A stretch of DNA of 7,076 bases from an uncultured Eubacterium sp. (lineage in GTDB: Bacteria > Bacillota > Clostridia > Oscillospirales > Acutalibacteraceae). The stretch covers positions 1 to 7,076 of the forward strand of contig CAJTMQ010000074.1 in assembly GCA_910577215.1 (NCBI GenBank). The letters are read 5' to 3'. The notes beneath the pieces are model-generated. The model had not been told where the DNA came from. It searched no databases and worked only from the letters and a program-made list of their open reading frames with translations. Below are positions 1 to 6,082 of the stretch, piece after piece; within the stretch, counting starts at the first letter, position 1; the number at the start of each line of letters is the position of its first letter. Position numbers and translations under genes: made by a program.

Positions 1-3
1 TTA

Positions 4-32
4 TTGATTTTAGCTACTATATTTATTATAAT
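4..32 (+). promoter_or_regulatory. Predicted sigma-A promoter of the recA operon
   Basis: A -35-like TTGATT lies at 4-9 and a perfect -10 TATAAT at 27-32, separated by 17 bases, the optimal spacing for a housekeeping promoter. Transcription would start near position 39, giving a short leader of about 20 bases before recA. The region is very AT-rich, so chance matches are possible, but the spacing and the position just ahead of a strong RBS favour a real promoter. No GAAC-N4-GTTC type LexA (SOS) box of Gram-positive bacteria is visible in bases 1-60; one could lie upstream of the window. Confidence 0.6.
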
Positions 33-45
33 AAAATAGTAATTT

Positions 46-52
46 AAGGAGG
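46..52 (+). promoter_or_regulatory. Strong ribosome binding site of recA
   Basis: AAGGAGG is fully complementary to the 3' end of 16S rRNA and ends 8 bases before the ATG at 61. It fixes the recA start and implies high translation. Confidence 0.85.
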
Positions 53-60
53 ATTAAAAT

Positions 61-1194
61 ATGTCTGCAGATAAAAAGGCGGCTCTTGATTCCGCAATAA
101 AGCAAATTGAAAAATTATATGGCAAAAACGCAGTTATGCGTCTTGGCGAAAACAGCAGATTAAATGTTGAGGCTATCTCAACCGGTTCATTGACACTTGA
201 TATTGCAACAGGTATCAATGGTCTGCCAAAAGGAAGAATTGTTGAAATTTACGGACCTGAATCTTCAGGTAAAACAACTCTTGCACTTCACTGTATTGCT
301 GAAGCACAGAAGAAAGGCGGCGAAGCTGCATTTGTTGATGCAGAGCACGCACTTGATCCTGTATATGCTCAGAATCTTGGTGTAGATATTGACTCACTTC
401 TCGTATCTCAGCCGGATTACGGTGAGCAGGCTCTTGAAATCACAGAACAGCTTGTTCGCTCTAATGCTGTTGATATTATTGTTGTTGACTCTGTAGCAGC
501 ACTTGTTCCGCGTTCTGAAATTGACGGTGATATGGGTGACTCTCACGTAGGTCTTCATGCCAGACTTATGAGTCAGGCGCTCCGTAAGCTTACAGGTGCT
601 ATAAATAAAAGCAATTGCCTTATCATATTTATTAACCAGCTTCGTGAGAAGGTTGGCGTTATGTACGGTAATCCGGAGGTTACAACAGGTGGACGTGCGC
701 TCAAATTCTATTCATCAATGAGAATTGATGTAAGACGAGTTGAGGGTATTAAGGGCACAGGTTCCGAATTTGTAGGTAACAGAACAAAAGCTAAAATTGT
801 TAAGAATAAGCTTGCACCTCCGTTCAAGCAGGCTGAATTTGATATTATGTACGGAACAGGTATCAGCAAAGATGGAGAAATTGTTGATATGGCTGTTGAA
901 TACGGCATAATTAAAAAGAGCGGATCTTGGTTCTCATACGGCGAGGAAAGACTTGGTCAAGGAAGAGATAAGGTTAAGGATTTGATTAAAAATGATCCTG
1001 AATTCTTAGCATCACTTGAAAAGCAGATTAAAGAAAAACTTGCTGAAATTCAGGAATCCTCTAATCATAAATATCAGGCAAAAGCAGTTCCTAAAGCTGC
1101 ACTTGATGAAGAGCCTGCACAAGCTCCTGCTAAGCAAACAAGAGCAGCTGCAAGAGCTAAACTCGATATTGCCGTTGAAGATGACGAAGACTAA
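61..1194 (+). CDS. recA: RecA recombinase
   Basis: RecA is the DNA-dependent ATPase that coats single-stranded DNA, drives homologous pairing and strand exchange, and promotes LexA self-cleavage in the SOS response. The 377-residue product is a complete family member. The N-terminal polymerisation helix carries the AIKQIEKLYGK pattern (residues 12-22). The Walker A loop GPESSGKT is at 65-72 and the catalytic glutamate is E95 in AEHALDP. Walker B is IIVVDS (139-144). DNA-binding loop L1 lies around 157-164, and loop L2 runs from NQLREKVGV (192-200) to about 210. The C-terminal domain continues into a basic/alanine-rich linker and an acidic tail ending VEDDED, which in E. coli RecA moderates DNA binding. 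The tail makes the protein somewhat longer than the 352-residue E. coli form. It is first in a four-gene operon, and its stop codon overlaps the recX start by one base. No damage or missing residues were seen. Confidence 0.98.
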   Translation: MSADKKAALDSAIKQIEKLYGKNAVMRLGENSRLNVEAISTGSLTLDIATGINGLPKGRIVEIYGPESSGKTTLALHCIAEAQKKGGEAAFVDAEHALDPVYAQNLGVDIDSLLVSQPDYGEQALEITEQLVRSNAVDIIVVDSVAALVPRSEIDGDMGDSHVGLHARLMSQALRKLTGAINKSNCLIIFINQLREKVGVMYGNPEVTTGGRALKFYSSMRIDVRRVEGIKGTGSEFVGNRTKAKIVKNKLAPPFKQAEFDIMYGTGISKDGEIVDMAVEYGIIKKSGSWFSYGEERLGQGRDKVKDLIKNDPEFLASLEKQIKEKLAEIQESSNHKYQAKAVPKAALDEEPAQAPAKQTRAAARAKLDIAVEDDED

Positions 1195-1805
1195 TGATAA
1201 TTAAAGCACAAAAGGGCAGGGGGAGTAAAATCCACCTGCTTCTTGATGATGAATACAGGATTACCACTGATGTTGATTTCTGGGCTGAGAATTTTATTAA
1301 GGACGGAACGGATATTGATGATGAGGAATGGGAAAATCTTGTAACAAAAATAAATTACAGAAAATCATTTAATAAATGTGCAGATTTGCTTTCAAGACGT
1401 GACCATTCAGTTAAAGAGCTGAAAGAAAAACTGCTGCGAACAGTTGATGAGGCTTCTGCTGATAAAGCTATTGAGCGTTTTTTAGAACTTGGCTATCTTG
1501 ATGATGAAAAATTTGCCAAAGCTCTTGCAAAGCATCTTTATGAGGTTAAGAATTATTCCGATAATCATGTAAGGCAGGAGCTTTATAAACGCGGAATCAG
1601 CAGAGAAATTGTTTATGATATTATTGATAATTCAGAAATTGATTCGATTGAAACAATAATAAATCTTGTAATCAAAAAATACTATAATAAGCTGAATGCA
1701 GAAAACGGAAAAGAAAAGGTTGTTGCAGCATTGATGCGTAAGGGCTTCTCTTACGGAGATATTAAAACGGCACTGCACAGGATAGAGAATAAGGATTATG
1801 TTTAA
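1194..1805 (+). CDS. recX: Regulatory protein RecX
   Basis: RecX binds within the RecA filament groove and modulates, usually restrains, recombinase activity. The 203-residue product has the family layout: a short N-terminal beta region (GSKIHLLLDDEYRI) followed by tandem three-helix repeats. Signature stretches are ADLLSRRDHSVKELKEKLL (about residues 63-81), ERFLELGYLDDEKFAKALA (about 94-112) and VRQELYKRGIS (about 126-136). The last repeat holds ALMRKGFSYGDI (about 178-189). The start ATG overlaps the recA stop in the sequence TAATG and has only a weak purine-rich stretch ahead of it. Translation therefore probably depends on ribosomes finishing recA, which would keep RecX below RecA. Position directly after recA is the classic arrangement and supports the call. 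Its last 8 bases overlap rimO. Confidence 0.93.
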   Translation: MIIKAQKGRGSKIHLLLDDEYRITTDVDFWAENFIKDGTDIDDEEWENLVTKINYRKSFNKCADLLSRRDHSVKELKEKLLRTVDEASADKAIERFLELGYLDDEKFAKALAKHLYEVKNYSDNHVRQELYKRGISREIVYDIIDNSEIDSIETIINLVIKKYYNKLNAENGKEKVVAALMRKGFSYGDIKTALHRIENKDYV

Positions 1806-3114
1806 GGTTGGAATGATTTCGCTTGGCTGCCCCAAAAATCAGGTAGACGGTGAAATGATGCTTAGTAAACTGAATAAAAACGGTTTTCAGATTGTTGCAG
1901 ATATTGAAGATTCGGATGTAATGGTGATTAACACCTGCGGTTTTATTGAAAGTGCAAAAACAGAAGCGATTGAAACGATTCTTGAGGTTGCGGAATATAA
2001 AAAAGCGGGATTAATCAGTGCGGTTGTTGTTACAGGCTGCCTGGCAGAGCGTTATCAGGATGAAATATTGAAGGAAATTCCTGAGGTCGATGCAGTTATA
2101 GGAATCGGTGCCGATGCTGATATCGTTAAAACCTGCCGGAAGGCTTTGGTTGGCGTTAAAACATCAAATTACCCGGATAAATGTTACTTGCCTCTTGATG
2201 ATGAAAGGCTTGTTTCTACGCCTTCACATTGGGCATATTTAAAACTTTCCGATGGTTGTGACAACAGATGCTCATATTGTGCAATTCCTTTAATCAGAGG
2301 CGGTTACAGAGAACGTGCAATAGAAAGTATTTTAAATGAAGCCAAGATGCTTGCCGCAAATGGGGTTAAGGAGCTTATTTTGATTGCTCAGGATACAACC
2401 AAATACGGCAAATCAATCTACAAAGAATATAAACTTGCCGAGCTTTTAAAGCAGTTATGTAAAATAAACGGAATAGAATGGATAAGAATTTTTTATTGCT
2501 ATCCTGACAGAGTTACCGATGAGTTAATTGATGTTATTGCTGCAGAGAAAAAAATCTGTTCTTACATTGATATTCCGCTTCAGCACTGTAATGGTGAAAT
2601 TCTTAAATCAATGAACAGATTCGGCAGCTATGATTCTTTAAAAGAGCTTCTGTTAAAAATGAAAAATAAAATTCCGAATCTTTCACTTCGAACAACCTTT
2701 ATGGTTGGTTTTCCGGGTGAAACTGAGGAGCAGTTTGAAGAACTCTGCAGATTTGTTAAAGACATAAAGTTTGATAAAATGGGCTGCTTTGCTTATTCAG
2801 CCGAGGAAGATACACCTGCTTTTGAATTTGATAATCAGATAGATGAAGATATTAAAATGAAACGTGCTGATGTATTGATGGATATTCAGTATACGATTAC
2901 TGAAGAGGCTAATCAAAGCAGAGTCGGCAACACATATAAAGTTATTGTTGATGAAAAAGATGGTGATAAATATATCGGCAGAAGCTATCTTGACTCGCCG
3001 GAAATAGACAGCGGCATTATTTTTACATCTGACACCGAAATTCCGATTGGAAGCTTTGTTGATGTTAGAATAACAGATTATGATGGATATGATTTGATAG
3101 GAGAAAGAGAATAA
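1798..3114 (+). CDS. rimO: Ribosomal protein S12 methylthiotransferase RimO
   Basis: RimO is a radical-SAM enzyme that adds a methylthio group to a conserved aspartate of ribosomal protein S12. The 438-residue length matches the family (441 in E. coli). The N-terminal UPF0004/MTTase domain has three cysteines for the auxiliary cluster: C11 in SLGCPKN, C47 in NTCGF and C81 in TGCLAERY. The radical-SAM CX3CX2C motif is at C154, C158 and C161 (GCDNRCSYCAIP). The C-terminal TRAM domain (about residues 375-438) carries substrate binding. SLGCPKNQVD and CAIPLIRGGYRER fit RimO better than the tRNA enzyme MiaB or MtaB. The start lies inside the last codons of recX. AAGGA at 1791-1795 sits only 2 bases from the ATG, unusually close, so coupling to recX translation is likely. 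A later in-frame ATG at 1813 would leave only two residues before the conserved motif and has no better RBS. Confidence 0.95.
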   Translation: MFKVGMISLGCPKNQVDGEMMLSKLNKNGFQIVADIEDSDVMVINTCGFIESAKTEAIETILEVAEYKKAGLISAVVVTGCLAERYQDEILKEIPEVDAVIGIGADADIVKTCRKALVGVKTSNYPDKCYLPLDDERLVSTPSHWAYLKLSDGCDNRCSYCAIPLIRGGYRERAIESILNEAKMLAANGVKELILIAQDTTKYGKSIYKEYKLAELLKQLCKINGIEWIRIFYCYPDRVTDELIDVIAAEKKICSYIDIPLQHCNGEILKSMNRFGSYDSLKELLLKMKNKIPNLSLRTTFMVGFPGETEEQFEELCRFVKDIKFDKMGCFAYSAEEDTPAFEFDNQIDEDIKMKRADVLMDIQYTITEEANQSRVGNTYKVIVDEKDGDKYIGRSYLDSPEIDSGIIFTSDTEIPIGSFVDVRITDYDGYDLIGERE

Positions 3115-3671
3115 TGAATTTGCCTAATAAAATTACTATATTCAGGATGATAACAGTGCCTGTTCTTCTTGCAGCAGCGCTTATTGATTTTCCATATCAC
3201 TGGTGTGTTACGCTTGTTGTATATTTCCTTGGATGTGTAAGTGATACAGTTGACGGAAATATCGCAAGAAAAAGAAAGCTTGTAACAGATTTCGGTAAGC
3301 TTATGGATCCGCTTGCAGATAAATCACTTGTTATGACAGCATTTATCATTATGGTTAAGCTCGGTTACTGTGATGTTGTTTGCTTTTCATTAATGCTTTC
3401 GCGCGAATTTCTTGTAAGCGGTGTTCGTATGATTGCTTCTACAAAGGGTAAAGTAATAGCCGCTAATAAATTCGGAAAGGCTAAAACATTCCTTCAGATG
3501 GCATCTACAGGTCTTATTTTCCTTTGCCTTGCATTTTCGGAAGGCTTTACAATCAATTTTGATGTACTTCATATCGTTGCTGAGGTTTTCTTCTGGGTTG
3601 CCTGTGTTGTTTCTGTACTGTCAGGAATTAAATACACTAAGGATGGATGGTTCTTAATTGAAACAAAATAA
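3114..3671 (+). CDS. pgsA: CDP-diacylglycerol--glycerol-3-phosphate 3-phosphatidyltransferase (PGP synthase)
   Basis: This integral membrane enzyme makes phosphatidylglycerol phosphate from CDP-diacylglycerol and sn-glycerol 3-phosphate, the committed step to phosphatidylglycerol and cardiolipin. The 185-residue length is typical. The CDP-alcohol phosphatidyltransferase signature D-x2-DG-x2-AR-x8-G-x3-D-x3-D is intact, with D44, D47, G48, A51, R52, G61, D65 and D69. The N-terminal NLPNKITIFRMITVPV is characteristic of PgsA rather than phosphatidylserine synthase. Hydrophobic segments lie at about 13-43 (probably two helices), 70-100, 123-141 and 150-172. The start overlaps the rimO stop by one base, with an AGGAG-type RBS at 3099-3103. 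It is the last gene of the recA operon. No strong terminator follows it; the next downstream terminator is the T-box attenuator near 3950. Substrate choice within the family cannot be proved from sequence alone. Confidence 0.93.
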   Translation: MNLPNKITIFRMITVPVLLAAALIDFPYHWCVTLVVYFLGCVSDTVDGNIARKRKLVTDFGKLMDPLADKSLVMTAFIIMVKLGYCDVVCFSLMLSREFLVSGVRMIASTKGKVIAANKFGKAKTFLQMASTGLIFLCLAFSEGFTINFDVLHIVAEVFFWVACVVSVLSGIKYTKDGWFLIETK

Positions 3672-3681
3672 CAAATTATAG

Positions 3682-3709
3682 TTGCAAAATTCAGTTTTTT
3701 TGCTATAAT
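3682..3709 (+). promoter_or_regulatory. Predicted promoter of the cysE-cysS transcript
   Basis: TTGCAA at 3682-3687 (-35) and TATAAT at 3704-3709 (-10) are 16 bases apart, and the TGC directly before the -10 box makes an extended -10 (TGnTATAAT). Transcription should begin near 3716, just upstream of the T-box RNA. The promoter starts only 10 bases after the pgsA stop codon. An imperfect dyad covers both boxes and is described in the findings. Confidence 0.75.
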
Positions 3710-3732
3710 GATATTGTATTAATATTTATAAA

Positions 3733-3969
3733 GACGTTGATCGAGAGAAGTAGGGGATCATTCTTTTTTCAGAGAGTGGGCAGAATGCTGAAATGCCCAT
3801 ATTAAGAATTCTTTGAAATGCACTCGTGAGTTCCGCAAAGGAAATAATAGTATTTTGCGGCGGTAAGCACCGTTATCGGCAAAGCTGTTGAAATGCAGTT
3901 GAGTGTAAACAAGAGTGGAACCGCAATATTATTGCCTCTGTCGATTAAGACAGAGGTTTTATTTTTTAT
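3733..3969 (+). promoter_or_regulatory. T-box riboswitch leader, cysteine specifier (UGC)
   Basis: This leader RNA senses uncharged tRNA and controls cysE-cysS transcription by antitermination. Stem I is closed by CGAG (3742-3745) with CTCG (3823-3826). The specifier loop has an AGAAGTAG-type 5' strand (3746-3753) facing GAAATGCA (3815-3822). The specifier codon TGC (Cys) is at 3819-3821, followed by the usual purine. Further up, ATTCTT (3760-3765) pairs with AAGAAT (3804-3809), and TGGGCA (3777-3782) with TGCCCA (3794-3799), closing a terminal loop that contains GCTGAAA. A second hairpin pairs 3833-3839 with 3854-3860. The T-box core AGAGTGGAACCGC is at 3912-3924. The antiterminator is AGAG (3912-3915) with CTCT (3936-3939) plus GCAAT (3923-3927) with ATTGC (3931-3935), leaving the seven-base bulge TGGAACC. 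The bulge TGGA can pair with the UCCA end expected of tRNA-Cys. Specifier, bulge and downstream genes all agree on cysteine. Confidence 0.95.
3935..3969 (+). terminator. Intrinsic terminator (attenuator) of the Cys T-box
   Basis: CCTCTGTC (3935-3942) pairs perfectly with GACAGAGG (3949-3956) around a six-base loop, followed by the T-rich run TTTTATTTTTT. The 5' arm shares bases 3935-3939 with the antiterminator, so the two structures exclude each other. This hairpin should form when tRNA-Cys is charged. It could also stop readthrough from the recA operon, which has no other obvious terminator. Confidence 0.93.
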
Positions 3970-3980
3970 AAACAATTAAT

Positions 3981-3987
3981 AAGGAGG
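3981..3987 (+). promoter_or_regulatory. Ribosome binding site of cysE
   Basis: AAGGAGG ends 5 bases before the ATG at 3993. It lies downstream of the attenuator and is not part of the T-box pairing, which fits transcriptional rather than translational control. Confidence 0.85.
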
Positions 3988-3992
3988 ATTTT

Positions 3993-4631
3993 ATGTTTAA
4001 AGATTTTAAAGAATCCATTAAGAGTTTTATGGACCATGATCCTGCTGCAAGAAGTCCTATTGAAATAGTTTTGCTTTATCCCGGTTTTAAGGCACTCAGA
4101 AGTCATAAAAAGGCAAAGTGGTTTTTAAATCATAATATGCCGTTTATGGCAAGGCTTATAAGCCAGAGAAGTGCTCACAAAACAGGAATAGAGATTCATC
4201 CCGGTGCAACAATCGGCAGAAGAGTCTGCATCGATCACGGGCATGGAATTGTTATCGGAGAAACAACCGAAATCGGCGATGATGTTATGATTTATCAGGG
4301 TGTAACCTTGGGCGGAACGGGTAAAGATATAGGTAAAAGACATCCCACAATTGAAAGTGGTGTTATGATTGGTGCAGGTGCTAAGGTGCTCGGACCGATA
4401 ACAGTAGGCAAAAATGCTAAGATTGCCGCCGGTGCGGTTGTGGTTAAGGATATTGAGCCGAATTGTACGGTTGTAGGTGTTCCCGGTGCAGTTGTCAGAA
4501 TTGACGGCGAAAGAGTGGATGACCTTGATCAGATTAACATTCCTGATCCTATAATGGCTGCTATAAGGAATAACAGTGGTGAAATTGAAGAACTGAAAAA
4601 GAAAATCAAAGAATTGGAGGAAGGTAAATAA
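3993..4631 (+). CDS. cysE: Serine O-acetyltransferase CysE
   Basis: CysE makes O-acetylserine from serine and acetyl-CoA, the committed step of cysteine synthesis, in the cytoplasm. The 212-residue protein is the short Gram-positive form with a small helical N-terminal part (about 1-62) and a left-handed beta-helix of hexapeptide repeats (about 65-168). Catalytic-site residues align with E. coli CysE: H82 in DHGHG matches H158, and R116-H117 in KRHP match R192-H193. E67 in IEIHP stands where E. coli has D143, a replacement I recall as normal in Bacillus-type enzymes. YQGVTLGGTGK and GAGAKVLGPI are family signatures. The tail from about 195 is charged and probably a short coiled coil, ending in lysine rather than the isoleucine that E. 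coli CysE inserts into CysK. The gene follows the Cys T-box directly and its stop overlaps the cysS start by one base, so it should rise when charged tRNA-Cys is scarce. Confidence 0.96.
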   Translation: MFKDFKESIKSFMDHDPAARSPIEIVLLYPGFKALRSHKKAKWFLNHNMPFMARLISQRSAHKTGIEIHPGATIGRRVCIDHGHGIVIGETTEIGDDVMIYQGVTLGGTGKDIGKRHPTIESGVMIGAGAKVLGPITVGKNAKIAAGAVVVKDIEPNCTVVGVPGAVVRIDGERVDDLDQINIPDPIMAAIRNNSGEIEELKKKIKELEEGK

Positions 4632-6028
4632 TGAAAATATTTAATACAATGTCCCGCACAAAAGAAGAATTTGTTCCTGTTGATGAAAATGAGGTTAAAA
4701 TTTATGCCTGCGGTCCTACTGTTTATAATTTTATTCATATAGGAAACGCAAGACCGCTCTGTGTATTTGATGTTTTACGAAGATATATGGAATATAAGGG
4801 CTACAATGTTAAATTCGTTCAGAATTTTACGGATATTGATGATAAAATTATTAACCGTGCAAACGAAGAGGGAATCACCTTTGAGGAAGTTTCAAAAAAG
4901 TACATTGAGGAATTCTGGATTGATGCGCACGGTCTGAATTTCAAGGATGCTACCGTTCATCCAAAAGCCACAGAAAATATTGATGAAATCATTGATATTA
5001 TAAAAACTCTTGAAGAAAAGGGTTATGCATATGCTGTTAACGGAGATGTTTATTTCAGAACACTTAAGTTTGATGAATACGGCAAGCTGTCACATCAGCC
5101 TATTGAGGATTTGGTAAGCGGTGCAAGAATTGCCGTTGGAGAAATTAAGGAAAATCCGCTTGATTTTGCATTGTGGAAAGGTGCCAAGGAAGGCGAACCT
5201 TATTGGGAGTCACCTTGGGGAAAGGGCAGACCCGGCTGGCATATTGAATGCTCTGCAATGAACAGAAAATACCTTGGCAAAACGATTGATATTCACTGCG
5301 GCGGCAAGGATCTTGTTTTCCCGCACCATGAAAATGAGGTTGCACAAAGTGAATGTGCAAACGGATGCACCTTTTCAAAGTACTGGATGCACAATGGCTA
5401 TATCAATGTTGATAATGTAAAGATGAGCAAATCACTCGGAAACTTTAAAACAGTTCGCGAAATTGCAAATGTTTACGGCTATGAGGTAATCAGATATTTC
5501 CTTATTTCTTCTCATTACCGTTCACCAATCAATTATAGCCTTGATATTATAGAACAGTGCAAATCTGCACTTGAAAGGCTTTATACCTGCCGTGACAGCC
5601 TTGATTTTACAATTAAGAATGCAGCTTCGGAAGCATCAGATAATGATGAAGCAATGGTTGCAGAGCTTGCCGAAAGACGAAATCAGTTTATTTCTGCAAT
5701 GGATGATGACCTTAATACTGCTGACGGTATTGCCTCTTTATTTGACCTTACAAAGGATATTAATACGAAAATAATTGATAAGCCTGTTTCAAAGGCTGTT
5801 GCTGAATATGCAGCAAAGCTTTATGATGAGTTGTGCGGTGTTTTGGGACTTCTTTACAACAGAAAGGGAAAAGACCTTGATTCTGAGGTTGAAGAGCTTA
5901 TACAGAAACGTCAGGATGCAAGAAAGAATAAGGATTGGACAACTGCAGATAAGATTCGTGATGATTTAAAAGCTATGGGTATTATTTTAAAAGATACACC
6001 TCAGGGTGTTACGTGGACTAAGGAATAA
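4631..6028 (+). CDS. cysS: Cysteinyl-tRNA synthetase
   Basis: CysRS joins cysteine to tRNA-Cys and is a class I synthetase. The 465-residue length is normal. The HIGH-type motif HIGN is at 36-39 in FIHIGNARP, and KMSKS is at 264-268. The active-site zinc ligands that give cysteine specificity are visible: C27 (ACGPTVYN), C207 (IECSAM), H232 and E236 (PHHENE). FTDIDDKIINRA and GRPGWHIECSAM are further family hallmarks. The C-terminal DALR/anticodon-binding helical region (about 300-465) is complete and ends with the usual IxLKDTPQGVTW pattern. The start overlaps the cysE stop, with GGAGG at 4616-4620 inside cysE, 10 bases before the ATG. The gene is co-transcribed with cysE under the cysteine T-box. 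Supply and use of cysteine are thus adjusted by the same tRNA signal. A terminator follows within about 30 bases. Confidence 0.98.
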   Translation: MKIFNTMSRTKEEFVPVDENEVKIYACGPTVYNFIHIGNARPLCVFDVLRRYMEYKGYNVKFVQNFTDIDDKIINRANEEGITFEEVSKKYIEEFWIDAHGLNFKDATVHPKATENIDEIIDIIKTLEEKGYAYAVNGDVYFRTLKFDEYGKLSHQPIEDLVSGARIAVGEIKENPLDFALWKGAKEGEPYWESPWGKGRPGWHIECSAMNRKYLGKTIDIHCGGKDLVFPHHENEVAQSECANGCTFSKYWMHNGYINVDNVKMSKSLGNFKTVREIANVYGYEVIRYFLISSHYRSPINYSLDIIEQCKSALERLYTCRDSLDFTIKNAASEASDNDEAMVAELAERRNQFISAMDDDLNTADGIASLFDLTKDINTKIIDKPVSKAVAEYAAKLYDELCGVLGLLYNRKGKDLDSEVEELIQKRQDARKNKDWTTADKIRDDLKAMGIILKDTPQGVTWTKE

Positions 6029-6052
6029 TATACGATATTATAATGCTGTAAT

Positions 6053-6081
6053 AAAAAAGACGGTTTAAAAACCGTCTTTTT
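6053..6081. terminator. Bidirectional intrinsic terminator between cysS and the kinase gene
   Basis: GACGGTT (6059-6065) pairs with AACCGTC (6070-6076) around a TAAA loop. Six A residues (6053-6058) precede it and five T residues (6077-6081) follow, so the hairpin has a U-tract whichever strand is transcribed. It lies between convergent genes, ending cysS on the plus strand and the kinase on the minus strand, whose stop codon begins one base beyond the T-run. Confidence 0.92.
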
Positions 6082-6082
6082 C

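Noticed and set aside
1..60. A LexA/SOS operator upstream of recA
   Set aside because: No GAAC-N4-GTTC-like dyad is seen in these 60 bases. Only upstream sequence outside the window could settle it.
3783..3793. A TGC in the stem I terminal loop as the specifier codon
   Set aside because: It lies in the distal loop closed by TGGGCA/TGCCCA, not opposite the AGAAGTAG strand. The specifier position is at 3819-3821, which also happens to be TGC.
3672..3992. A small protein gene or a SAM riboswitch in the gap before cysE
   Set aside because: No reading frame with an RBS was found, and the whole segment is explained by the promoter, T-box and attenuator. The T-box core motif excludes an S-box.
4529..4738. 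Minus-strand and alternate-frame open frames inside recA, recX, pgsA, cysE and cysS
   Set aside because: They lie within strongly conserved genes, lack ribosome binding sites and give compositionally odd, unrecognisable proteins.
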